From assembly GCA_023387935.1 (NCBI GenBank), contig JAEWHG010000082.1, positions 1 through 45,195 of the forward strand: DNA of 45,195 bases. The letters are read 5' to 3'. Under the pieces are notes generated by a model. The model saw nothing but the letters and a program-made list of their open reading frames with translations. It did not search any database and had not been told where the DNA came from. Positions 26,434 to 34,376 of this stretch are shown here, piece by piece. This stretch comes from Bacillota bacterium. GTDB lineage: Bacteria; Bacillota; Clostridia; Peptostreptococcales; Natronincolaceae. Made by a program: the position numbers and the translations under genes. Each line of letters begins with the position of its first letter. Within the stretch, counting starts at the first letter, position 1.

Positions 26434-27228
26434 ATGAATTTCTGGAACAATGTAAAAATGTACGATTTAACACAAAACACAAGTCACTTAACACCACCAT
26501 GGCCAACTTACGAGCCACTACAAGTTAAATTCTTTAAGAGATTATCACCAAATGGAGCAAATGGACAATTAATTACAACATCAAATCACGTAGGAACTCA
26601 TTTAGATGGACCACTACATTTCGATACAGCTGGAAGAGATATTGCATCTCTAGAACTTGATAAATTAGTGGGACCTGGAGTTGTAGTTGATCTATCTGAT
26701 ATGACTGAAGATTTTAGTATTTATACGCCACAAGATATTATGGATAGAGTAGAAGTAAAGAAAGGTGATATTTTAATTATCAATACTGGATATCACAAAT
26801 ATGGCTGGGATCAGCCAGAAGCAGACGAAAGAAGATATATGCTAAGACATCCTGGTCCATCAATGGATTTTGTTGATTGGGTTAAGGAAATGGAAATTAA
26901 GTGGATTGGCGTTGATTGTGGTTCTGCTGACCATCCGATGAACACTAAAATTAGAGATTGGGAACCAGGCGAAGCTATTCGTTGCGATGCATACATGAAG
27001 GAGAAATATGGTAAGAGCTTAAATGAAATTTATCCATGGCCAGAAGTATACCAAGCAATGCATATTCATGTATTCCCAAAACCACACGAAGTTATCCATG
27101 CAGAGAACCTAGGTGGACAAATTGACGAAGTACTAAACAAAAGAGTAATTATTGGATGCTTCCCATGGAAATTCCAAGGTGGAGAATCTGCATTCTGTAG
27201 AATTGTTGCATTTGATGAGCAAGCTTAG
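26434..27228 (+). CDS. Cyclase-family metal-dependent hydrolase (kynurenine formamidase/isatin hydrolase type)
   Basis: A 264-residue cyclase-superfamily hydrolase. The family metal/catalytic motif HxGTHxDxPxH is intact as HVGTHLDGPLHF (H52, H56, D58, H62), and GVDCGSADHPMN and the HVFPKPHEVIHAENLGG end match too. Members hydrolyse amides and lactams, including cyclic ones such as isatin. Here it sits between the carbamoyltransferase subunits and the amidase and carbamate kinase, so opening of a cyclic ureide to a ureido acid is a good guess; the known barbiturase family is different. Ribosome site AAGGGGGC is 9 bases before the ATG. A hairpin follows the gene. Confidence 0.9.
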   Translation: MNFWNNVKMYDLTQNTSHLTPPWPTYEPLQVKFFKRLSPNGANGQLITTSNHVGTHLDGPLHFDTAGRDIASLELDKLVGPGVVVDLSDMTEDFSIYTPQDIMDRVEVKKGDILIINTGYHKYGWDQPEADERRYMLRHPGPSMDFVDWVKEMEIKWIGVDCGSADHPMNTKIRDWEPGEAIRCDAYMKEKYGKSLNEIYPWPEVYQAMHIHVFPKPHEVIHAENLGGQIDEVLNKRVIIGCFPWKFQGGESAFCRIVAFDEQA

Positions 27229-27243
27229 TTAGAAGATATATAA

Positions 27244-27281
27244 TTTAATAATTGCCCGAATTTTTTCGGGCTATTATTAAA
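27244..27281 (+). terminator. Hairpin after the cyclase gene (partial terminator/processing site)
   Basis: GCCCGAA/TTCGGGC with a TTTT loop, extended after one T/T mismatch by TTTAATAAT/ATTATTAAA. There is no clear T-tract on the 3' side, so it may only attenuate or stabilise the operon mRNA. Confidence 0.5.
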
Positions 27282-27345
27282 TTTAATTAGTTATGAATTG
27301 AATCAATAATACATAGAAATAAAGTGATAATTAGGAGGTTGTGCT

Positions 27346-28233
27346 GTGAAAGAACATATAGCAGCCTGCGTACAGATCGCAGTGGAGCCAAATCAAGTCC
27401 AATTTAATATAGATAAATGTTGTCATTGGTTGGAAAAGGCAGTTAAAGAGTATGAGGCAGAGCTTGTAGTATTTCCAGAGTCTATTACAACAGGATTTGC
27501 CCCAAATATGCCTGTAGAAGAGTTTTATGAATTACTTCAACCAATACCGGGTGGGCATACAGAGCAGATTCAAAAATTAGCAAAGGATTTGGGAGTACAC
27601 GTTGTACTACCACTGTATGAGCGCGGTAAAGAAAAAAATGTTGTTTTAAATAGCTCAGTGCTAATAGATGACGAAGGAGAAATTTTAGCTAATTATAGAA
27701 AAACACATCCATTCCCAACGGAACGTTTAGGAGGAGGAGGATGGACAACACCTGGAAACGATACATTTGTAGTAGATACAAAGCTTGGCAAGATTGGTAT
27801 GATTATCTGCTATGATGGAGATTTTCCAGAGCTTTCAAGGGTGTTAGCTCTAAAGGGAGCAGAAATTATTACAAGACCTTCAGCTTTAATGAGAAGTTAT
27901 GAAATTTGGGAAACAGTGAATAAAGCAAGGGCTTACGACAATCATGTATATTTGTTAGCTCCTAATGCAGTAGGGCCTGATGCAGGAAAAAACTACTATT
28001 TTGGGCACAGTATGATTGTTAGTCCTATAGCCCAAACATTAGCTTTAGCAAGAGGCGCGGAAGAAATAATTGCTGCAAAATTAGATCCAAATCCTCTTCA
28101 ATATATTAGCTATGGTACAAAGTCACCAATGATATTTGATCATCTTGAAGATCGAAATGTAAGAGCATATGAAGGAATATTGGAAGTAGGTAAAAGTAGT
28201 TTTGAACCAGCTAGAAGAATACCGTATAAATAA
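27346..28233 (+). CDS. Nitrilase-superfamily C-N hydrolase (amidase)
   Basis: A 295-residue carbon-nitrogen hydrolase. The catalytic triad is visible: E45 in VVFPESIT, K119 in NYRKTHPF, and C155 in GMIICYDGDFPE. Superfamily members include aliphatic amidases, omega-amidases and beta-ureidopropionase; the carbon-side substrate cannot be read from the sequence. Context (carbamoyltransferase subunits upstream, carbamate kinase and CoA-transferase downstream) suggests hydrolysis of the monoamide left after removal of the carbamoyl group, for example oxamate or malonamate to the diacid plus ammonia. The start is GTG with TTAGGAGG 7 bases before it. The stop codon lies inside a 12-bp hairpin. Confidence 0.9.
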   Translation: MKEHIAACVQIAVEPNQVQFNIDKCCHWLEKAVKEYEAELVVFPESITTGFAPNMPVEEFYELLQPIPGGHTEQIQKLAKDLGVHVVLPLYERGKEKNVVLNSSVLIDDEGEILANYRKTHPFPTERLGGGGWTTPGNDTFVVDTKLGKIGMIICYDGDFPELSRVLALKGAEIITRPSALMRSYEIWETVNKARAYDNHVYLLAPNAVGPDAGKNYYFGHSMIVSPIAQTLALARGAEEIIAAKLDPNPLQYISYGTKSPMIFDHLEDRNVRAYEGILEVGKSSFEPARRIPYK

Positions 28234-28247
28234 CATATACGGTATTC
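28217..28247 (+). other. 12-bp hairpin over the nitrilase stop codon
   Basis: GAATACCGTATA (28217-28228) and TATACGGTATTC (28236-28247) are perfect complements around a 7-base loop that holds the stop codon (28231-28233). No T-run follows, so it could protect or process the mRNA between the amidase and carbamate kinase genes. Confidence 0.6.
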
Positions 28248-28325
28248 CAAGCTGAATTCTATATAGGTTAAAATGTCGCAATTTTTGAATGTTTTCAAAT
28301 TATGAGATTTAGGAGAATAGTGCAA

Positions 28326-29276
28326 ATGAAAAAAGAGAAAATTGTAATTGCCCTTGGCGGAAATGCTCTAGAAAAAGAAGGAATTCCTGCTACAGCTGAG
28401 TCTCAGCTAGAAACGATAAAAGAAACAGTTCAATATGTGGTTGATATTATAGAAGATGGTTATCAAGTAATATTAGCACATGGTAATGGTCCACAGGTTG
28501 GAAGAATTGTGCTTCAAAACGAAGGTGCAGCTAATTTAACACCAAGCCTACCTTTTGATGTATGTGGCGCTATGTCCCAAGGATACATCGGTTATCATAT
28601 TCAACAAGGAATGAAGAATGAGTTTAAAAGAAGAGGCAAGCAGCAAGGGGTAGTTAGCTTAGTTACTCAAGTAGCCGTAGATAAAAATGATCCCGGTTTT
28701 AAAAATCCAACGAAGCCAATAGGACCATTCTATAGTGAAGAAGAAGCTGAAAAATTAGAAAAAGAAAAAGCCTACACTATGGTAGAAGATTCAGGTAGGG
28801 GTTACAGAAGAGTTGTAGCATCTCCTAAGCCGATTAAAATTTTAGAATTAGAAAGTATTAGGACATTAGTTGATACTGGATTTACAGTGATTGCTGTTGG
28901 TGGTGGAGGAATCCCTGTTATCGAAAAAGAAGATGGCACATTTGAAGGAATTGCAGCAGTAATTGATAAGGATTTAGCCTCCGAAAAGCTAGCGAAAGAC
29001 TTAGATGCAGATGTTTTATTTATTCTAACTGCAGTAGAGCAAGTCGCTATTAATTTTAATAAACCAACGGAAAAGTGGTTAAGTGAGCTAACTGTTGCTG
29101 ATGCAGAAAAATATTCAGCTGAAGGTCATTTTGCTCCTGGCTCAATGCTACCAAAGGTAATGGCAGCTATAGATTTTGTAAAGGGAAGACCAGGTAAAAA
29201 AGCTATAATTACTTCCCTAGAAGGAGCTCTTAAAGCATTAAAAGGTGAAACCGGTACTGTAATTATGGATGTATAG
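28326..29276 (+). CDS. arcC: Carbamate kinase
   Basis: A 316-residue carbamate kinase of the amino-acid kinase fold: VIALGGNALEKEG at the N-terminus, AHGNGPQVGRIVLQNEGA, VVASPKPIKILE, VGGGGIPV and AVIDKDLASEKLA for nucleotide and carbamate binding, and FAPGSMLPKVMAAIDFV near the end. It makes ATP, CO2 and NH3 from carbamoyl phosphate and ADP. In E. coli the equivalent AllK acts with AllFGH. Here it would harvest the carbamoyl phosphate released by the FdrA complex, so the pathway yields ATP by substrate-level phosphorylation. The ATG at 28326 has AGGAG 10 bases before it; an upstream in-frame ATG (28302) has none. Confidence 0.95.
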   Translation: MKKEKIVIALGGNALEKEGIPATAESQLETIKETVQYVVDIIEDGYQVILAHGNGPQVGRIVLQNEGAANLTPSLPFDVCGAMSQGYIGYHIQQGMKNEFKRRGKQQGVVSLVTQVAVDKNDPGFKNPTKPIGPFYSEEEAEKLEKEKAYTMVEDSGRGYRRVVASPKPIKILELESIRTLVDTGFTVIAVGGGGIPVIEKEDGTFEGIAAVIDKDLASEKLAKDLDADVLFILTAVEQVAINFNKPTEKWLSELTVADAEKYSAEGHFAPGSMLPKVMAAIDFVKGRPGKKAIITSLEGALKALKGETGTVIMDV

Positions 29277-29290
29277 GGAAGGTGATAAAG

Positions 29291-30478
29291 ATGGATCAAG
29301 CATTGCATGGTATTAAGGTATTAGACTTAACAAGAGTGTTGGCGGGACCCTATGCTACGATGATATTAGCCGACTTAGGCGCTGATGTTATCAAAATAGA
29401 AATGCCAAATACAGGAGATGATTCAAGAGCTTTTGGTCCATTTGTAGGAGAAGAAAGTGCCTACTTTATGAGCTTAAATAGAAACAAGAGAAGTATTACA
29501 TTAAATCTAAAATCTGATACAGCAAAAGAACTATTTATTGAAATGGTTAAAGAGTCTGATGTTATAGTGGAAAATTTTAGACCAGGGACCATGGAAAAGC
29601 TAGGTTTAGGATATGATGATCTCAAAAAAATTAATCCTAGAATTATATATGCTGCTTCTTCTGGATTTGGTCATACTGGACCCTATAGTAAACGCGCTGC
29701 ATACGATGGTGTTGTTCAAGCTATGGGCGGTATTATGAGCATTACAGGAGAAAAGAATGGGAAACCAACTAGAGTTGGCCCTTCTATTGGTGATATTGCA
29801 GCTGGAATGTTTACATCCATAGGAATACTAGCTGCACTTCAATATAGAAATACATCAGGAGTCGGACAAAAAGTAGATGTAGCAATGTTAGATTGTCAGG
29901 TTGCTATGCTGGAAAATGCTATTTCAAGATATGTTGTTACTGGAGAAGTACCAGGTCCAGCTGGAAATAGACATTCCTCCATCGTACCATTTGAGCCTTT
30001 TGAGACAGTAGATGGAGAGATTATGATTGCGGCAGGAAATGATGTTCTTTGGGCTAAGCTTTGTGAAGTTATGGAAAGAAATGATTTAGTAGAGCACGAG
30101 CTATTTAAGACAAATGCACTTAGAAATAATAATTATGATGAACTACGCCCATTAATTGCGGAGTCAATAAAAACTAAATCCACAGGTCAGTGGCAGGAAA
30201 TACTGGATAAAGCCGGAGTACCGAATGGTCCAATTAATACAGTGGATAAAGTGCTAGAAGATCCACAAGTAATTGCTAGGGATATGATTGTGGAAATTGA
30301 ACATCCTGTAGCTGGAAAACTTAAGATGCCTGGTGTTCCTATAAAACTAAGTAAAACTCCTGGTGCAGTAAGAAGACCAGCACCAGTATTAGGCCAGCAT
30401 ACAGATGAGATTTTAAAGGAAGTTTTAGGTTTATCAGAGGAAAAAATAAATAAATTAAGAGAAGCAAATATATTTTAA
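29291..30478 (+). CDS. Class III CoA-transferase (CaiB/Frc family)
   Basis: A 395-residue member of the CaiB-BaiF/formyl-CoA transferase family. Features: LDLTRVLAGPYATMILADLGADVIKIE (11-37), FMSLNRNKRSITLNL, VENFRPGTMEKLGLGY, the catalytic aspartate D168 in GPSIGDIAAGM (equivalent to D169 of oxalate CoA-transferase Frc), and KVDVAMLDCQVAML. These enzymes move CoA between carboxylic acids through an aspartyl-CoA intermediate. The Frc-like pattern and context suggest activation of a short diacid such as oxalate or malonate. The start at 29291 has GAAGGTGA upstream; it lies 14 bases after arcC. Confidence 0.92.
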   Translation: MDQALHGIKVLDLTRVLAGPYATMILADLGADVIKIEMPNTGDDSRAFGPFVGEESAYFMSLNRNKRSITLNLKSDTAKELFIEMVKESDVIVENFRPGTMEKLGLGYDDLKKINPRIIYAASSGFGHTGPYSKRAAYDGVVQAMGGIMSITGEKNGKPTRVGPSIGDIAAGMFTSIGILAALQYRNTSGVGQKVDVAMLDCQVAMLENAISRYVVTGEVPGPAGNRHSSIVPFEPFETVDGEIMIAAGNDVLWAKLCEVMERNDLVEHELFKTNALRNNNYDELRPLIAESIKTKSTGQWQEILDKAGVPNGPINTVDKVLEDPQVIARDMIVEIEHPVAGKLKMPGVPIKLSKTPGAVRRPAPVLGQHTDEILKEVLGLSEEKINKLREANIF

Positions 30479-30497
30479 CAAAACGAGGAGGTTAGTT

Positions 30498-31352
30498 ATG
30501 TTAAGTAATTTTGATTACGTTAAACCCCAAACTATAGAAGAAGCCATAGAGTATATGGAGAAAAATCCTGGTACTAAGGTTCTTGCTGGCGGAACTGATT
30601 TAATGGTATTACTACGTCGCAATGCTCAAAAGTGTGATCACATTCTAGACATAAAAGGTATATCAGAAATGAAACGCTTTGAGTATGTAGAGGGCGAGGG
30701 CTTGTTTATCGGTGCTGCAGTTACTGTGAATCAAGTTGCTGAACTAGAAGTAGTTCGTGAAAAATACGAAGCTTTAGCACAAGCAGCTGATACAGTAGCT
30801 TCTTATCAACTTAGAAACCGTGCAACCCTAGTAGGGAATATTTGTAATGCTTCTCCAGGTGCAGATTTATCAGCTCCTCTGTTAGTATATAATGCAAAGG
30901 TTCATATTTCCGGTTCTAAAGGAAGTCGAATCGTTAATATTGATAATTTTTTCACAGGAGTAAAAAGAACTGTTCTTCAGGAAGATGAAATCGTAACCGG
31001 AATATCACTTCCAGATGTTAAGGCTGAAGACTTAAGTATATATCTAAAACAAGCCCGCATTAAAGGCCATGATTTAGGAATAGCTGGTGTTGCAGTTCGT
31101 ATAACTTCTAATAAAGAAGTACACATCGCTATGTCTGCCGTAGCGCCTACACCAATAAGACTTACTAAACTTGAAGAAATGATTGCTTCTAAAGAGTTAA
31201 CACAGGAAACTGCTAATTGGGTAGCTAAGGAAATAGTGAATCACATAAACCCGATTTCTGATGTTCGTTCTTCAGCAGAATATAGACTACATGTATCTGG
31301 AATTCTTGCTAAAAGAGGATTAATTAAGCTTATGGAAAAGGGGGCTAATTAG
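30498..31352 (+). CDS. Molybdenum hydroxylase FAD-binding subunit (XdhB/CoxM type)
   Basis: A 284-residue FAD subunit of the xanthine dehydrogenase/CO dehydrogenase superfamily. It has the FAD loop KVLAGGTDLMVLLR (27-40), then TVASYQLRNRATLVGNICNASPGADLSAPLL with the second FAD motif, and ends in the CO_deh_flav_C domain (TPIRLTKLEE). It moves electrons from the iron-sulfur subunit to NAD+ or ferredoxin. GAGGAGG lies 7 bases before ATG. The following 2Fe-2S gene starts one base after its stop. This gene, the next and xdhA form the usual medium-small-large set. Confidence 0.93.
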   Translation: MLSNFDYVKPQTIEEAIEYMEKNPGTKVLAGGTDLMVLLRRNAQKCDHILDIKGISEMKRFEYVEGEGLFIGAAVTVNQVAELEVVREKYEALAQAADTVASYQLRNRATLVGNICNASPGADLSAPLLVYNAKVHISGSKGSRIVNIDNFFTGVKRTVLQEDEIVTGISLPDVKAEDLSIYLKQARIKGHDLGIAGVAVRITSNKEVHIAMSAVAPTPIRLTKLEEMIASKELTQETANWVAKEIVNHINPISDVRSSAEYRLHVSGILAKRGLIKLMEKGAN

Positions 31353-31353
31353 T

Positions 31354-31884
31354 ATGTGTGATATGCATAACAAAGGTAATTGCTTCGAATATGTTGATTC
31401 TGGTAAACCGCGTGTTAATCTAAAGTGTGTCGTAAATGGTGAAGATGTTAATGCTATGATAGATCCTAATATGACTTTATTGAACTTCTTAAACGTAGGA
31501 CTTAAGCTTTTTGGTACTAAAGTAGGCTGCGGTGAAGGTGAATGTGGCGCATGTACAATTATAATGAACGGAAAAACAGTGAATTCATGTATCGTTTTAG
31601 CAGTTGAAGCTGATGGAGCAAACATAGTAACTGTAGAAGGTTTGGCTACTGGTAATGAAATATCTATTCTACAACAAGAATTTATTAAATATGATGCACT
31701 TCAATGTGGTTTCTGTACTCCGGGAATGTTAATGTCATCTCGCGAATTACTGGATAGAAATCCTAATCCAAGTGAGGAAGAAATAAAAGAAGCTATTGCT
31801 GGCAACTTCTGTCGTTGTACAGGATATACTCCAATTATCGATGCTGTTAAATCTGCAGCGAAAAGAGAAAGAGGGGAGTTGTAA
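31354..31884 (+). CDS. Molybdenum hydroxylase 2Fe-2S subunit (XdhC/CoxS type)
   Basis: A 176-residue ferredoxin-like subunit with both clusters: plant-type ferredoxin cysteines C59, C64, C67 and C79 (VGCGEGECGACTII ... VNSC) and the alpha-helical domain cysteines C118, C121, C153 and C155 (LQCGFCTPG ... FCRCTGYTP). A 24-residue N-terminal extension rich in Cys and His (MCDMHNKGNCFEY) precedes the normal start of the family; it could bind another metal or be an upstream start not used. The ribosome site AAAAGGGGG starts 18 bases before ATG. It passes electrons from molybdopterin to FAD. Confidence 0.93.
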   Translation: MCDMHNKGNCFEYVDSGKPRVNLKCVVNGEDVNAMIDPNMTLLNFLNVGLKLFGTKVGCGEGECGACTIIMNGKTVNSCIVLAVEADGANIVTVEGLATGNEISILQQEFIKYDALQCGFCTPGMLMSSRELLDRNPNPSEEEIKEAIAGNFCRCTGYTPIIDAVKSAAKRERGEL

Positions 31885-31886
31885 TA

Positions 31887-34241
31887 ATGAATAAAAAACA
31901 GTATAAGCATGTTGGTCAGCCTTATGATAGAAAAGAGGCTCAGGAAAAAGTAACAGGTCAAGCAATGTATACTCATGATTTAGAGTTTCCAGGAATGCTT
32001 TATGCAAAATGTTTACATTCTCCTTATGCTCGTGCAAAAATTTTATCCATTGATATATCAGAAGCAAAAGCTCTCCCAGGGGTAAAGGCAGTTCTTGTAG
32101 GAGATGATGCTCCTTACGTAGTAGGATTATACATGATAGATAAACGGATCATAGCAAGAGAGGAAGTACGATACCAAGGAGAAGTAGTTGCAGCAGTAGC
32201 CGCTATTGATGAAGCAACTGCTGAAAAAGCCATATCTTTAATTAAGGTGGAATATGAGGAACTACAAGCGGTACATACAATAGATGAATCTTTAGAAGGA
32301 AAAATTCTTGTTCATGATGATATTAATGAACTGGATTATATGAAAGGTGTATTCTTCCCACAACCAGACTCAAACATAGCTAGCTGGAATAAGGCTAAAA
32401 AGGGTGATGTTAAGAAGGGATTTGAAGAGGCAGATCTTATAGTAGAAAATGAAATGAGCTTACCAGCAGTAGGTCACGTTCCAATGGAAACTCATGCTGC
32501 AATAGCTCATGCAGATCCTTATTCAAATAAGGTAAAAATTTGGTCATCTGCTCAATCTCCGTTTGCATGTAGACAATTACTAGCTAAGGCACTAGAAATT
32601 CCTATTGGAGATGTTCAAGTAATAGTTCCATATGTAGGTGGAGGTTTCGGTGGTAAAGCTGGGATTCATTTAGAGCCACTAGTAACGCTTCTTTCAAGAG
32701 CTGCAAAGGGTCGTCCAGTGAAACTGGTATCTACTCGTGAAGAAGAATTTAACCAATTACCTACTCGTGCAGGTATGAGGGGTAGAATTAAAACAGGTGT
32801 AAAAAAAGACGGAACTATTACAGCTATTGAAGTTTATTATGACTGGGATAGTGGTGCGTATGCGGATTATGGCGTAAACGTAGGAAAAGCTGCGGTTTAT
32901 TCTGGTATTGGACCATATATCGTTCCTAACGTAGAATTGCATTCACGTACATTATATACAAATAAGGTGTTCAGTACTGCATATCGTGGATTCGGACACT
33001 TAGAAACTCATTGGACAATAGAAAGACAAATGGATATTATAGCTCAAAAACTTGGTATGGATCCTTATGAACTTCGCATGAAAAACTTACTACGCCCAGG
33101 AGCTCGTACTTTAAGTGGAGAGTTAATATATGAAACATCAGGTAGTCCAATGGATTGTTTAAATGCAGTTGTTAAAGAAATTGGTTGGACTGGATACCAA
33201 AGCGATGAAGAAAGAGCAACCCAGTTTAAAACCGGAAAAGTTAGAGGAAAAGGGTTTGCAATGCTACAAAAAGCACCAGCTATGCCGAGTTATACGTCTA
33301 CAGCTGCAATTATGCAAATGGATGAAAATGGTCGTGTAAAAATTATGATTGGTGCAATAGATATGGGTCAAGGAGCAAATACAATAATGGCTCAGATCGC
33401 TGCAGAAGTATTAGACATACCAATGGAAGAAGTAGAAGTAGTTTGGGAAAATGATACACATAAAAATCCATATGACTGGAATACTGTTGCTTCTAAATAT
33501 ACATTCATGGGTGGAAATGCAGTGAAAAAGGCTGCTGCAAACATGGTAAATCAGATGAAGCAATTGGCTGCTCAGGTTATAAGATGCCACGTAGATGAGC
33601 TTACTCATAGTAATGGATATATTCATCACATACACCATACGCATAAGCGTATTGCTTTTAAAGATTTATCTAGAGGATATGTATATGAAAATGGAATGGG
33701 TATTGGTGGCCCATTAATTGCTCACGGTGTATATATGGCAGATGGATTAACAAACCTTGATCCAGAAACAGGTGAAGGAGCACCAGCTTTAGTATGGACT
33801 TTTGGAGCTCATGGTGTAGAAATAGAAGTAGATGTTGAGACAGGCGAAGTTACAGTATTAAAAATTGCTTCTGCTTTTGATATCGGTCAAGTTATAAACA
33901 AAAAGTTAGTAGATGGTCAAGTGCTTGGTGGTGTATTACAAGGTATAGGTTCTGCTTTAGTTGAAGGATATAAATTTGGAGCGAATGGAAAATTATTAAA
34001 TCCTTCTTTTACAGATAACAAAATACCTACTGCTAAGGATATTCCGCTTGAAATGGTTCCAATTTATATAGAAAATGCACAGACTGATGGACCTTTCGGA
34101 GCTCGTGGTATCGGTGAGCACCCTATGATTTCAGTACCATCAGCAATAGGAAATGCACTACATGATGCTTTAGGAATAAACTTCCATAAGCTTCCGTTAT
34201 CTCCAGAGAATGTAGCTTTAGGTGTAGCGAAAAATAAATAA
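31887..34241 (+). CDS. xdhA: Molybdenum hydroxylase large (molybdopterin) subunit
   Basis: A 784-residue catalytic subunit of the xanthine dehydrogenase family. The a/b hammerhead domain (QPYDRKEAQEKVTGQAMYT) is followed by the Mo-binding domains. GGGFGGKAG lies at 251-259; A258 fills the position that is Glu802 in bovine xanthine oxidase. AYRGFG (365-370) keeps the arginine, but GFGHLETHW replaces the usual GFGGPQG. The base glutamate E744 is in FGARGIGEHPM. An unusual histidine run HHIHHTHKR lies near 575. The combination argues for a heterocycle other than xanthine or hypoxanthine, or one bound differently. It is the last gene of the operon and needs molybdopterin cytosine/guanine dinucleotide, perhaps supplied by the MocA-like gene downstream. 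Confidence 0.93.
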   Translation: MNKKQYKHVGQPYDRKEAQEKVTGQAMYTHDLEFPGMLYAKCLHSPYARAKILSIDISEAKALPGVKAVLVGDDAPYVVGLYMIDKRIIAREEVRYQGEVVAAVAAIDEATAEKAISLIKVEYEELQAVHTIDESLEGKILVHDDINELDYMKGVFFPQPDSNIASWNKAKKGDVKKGFEEADLIVENEMSLPAVGHVPMETHAAIAHADPYSNKVKIWSSAQSPFACRQLLAKALEIPIGDVQVIVPYVGGGFGGKAGIHLEPLVTLLSRAAKGRPVKLVSTREEEFNQLPTRAGMRGRIKTGVKKDGTITAIEVYYDWDSGAYADYGVNVGKAAVYSGIGPYIVPNVELHSRTLYTNKVFSTAYRGFGHLETHWTIERQMDIIAQKLGMDPYELRMKNLLRPGARTLSGELIYETSGSPMDCLNAVVKEIGWTGYQSDEERATQFKTGKVRGKGFAMLQKAPAMPSYTSTAAIMQMDENGRVKIMIGAIDMGQGANTIMAQIAAEVLDIPMEEVEVVWENDTHKNPYDWNTVASKYTFMGGNAVKKAAANMVNQMKQLAAQVIRCHVDELTHSNGYIHHIHHTHKRIAFKDLSRGYVYENGMGIGGPLIAHGVYMADGLTNLDPETGEGAPALVWTFGAHGVEIEVDVETGEVTVLKIASAFDIGQVINKKLVDGQVLGGVLQGIGSALVEGYKFGANGKLLNPSFTDNKIPTAKDIPLEMVPIYIENAQTDGPFGARGIGEHPMISVPSAIGNALHDALGINFHKLPLSPENVALGVAKNK

Positions 34242-34253
34242 ATTAATAAATAA

Positions 34254-34300
34254 GACTTAGTTCAGTGGGAGGCTTTATCCCACTGAACTTAAAGTCGTTT
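34254..34300 (+). terminator. Hairpin ending the molybdenum hydroxylase operon
   Basis: AGTTCAGTGGGA (34259-34270) pairs perfectly with TCCCACTGAACT (34278-34289), with GACTT/AAGTC outside. The T-run is weak (GTTT), but the stem is strong, and 76 bases remain to the next gene. Confidence 0.65.
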
Positions 34301-34376
34301 AAGTACTATTTGATTATTTTTAAAATTTGATTTAAATCTATATTTGTCTAATTATTTATGGGAAGGTGGGAAATTA

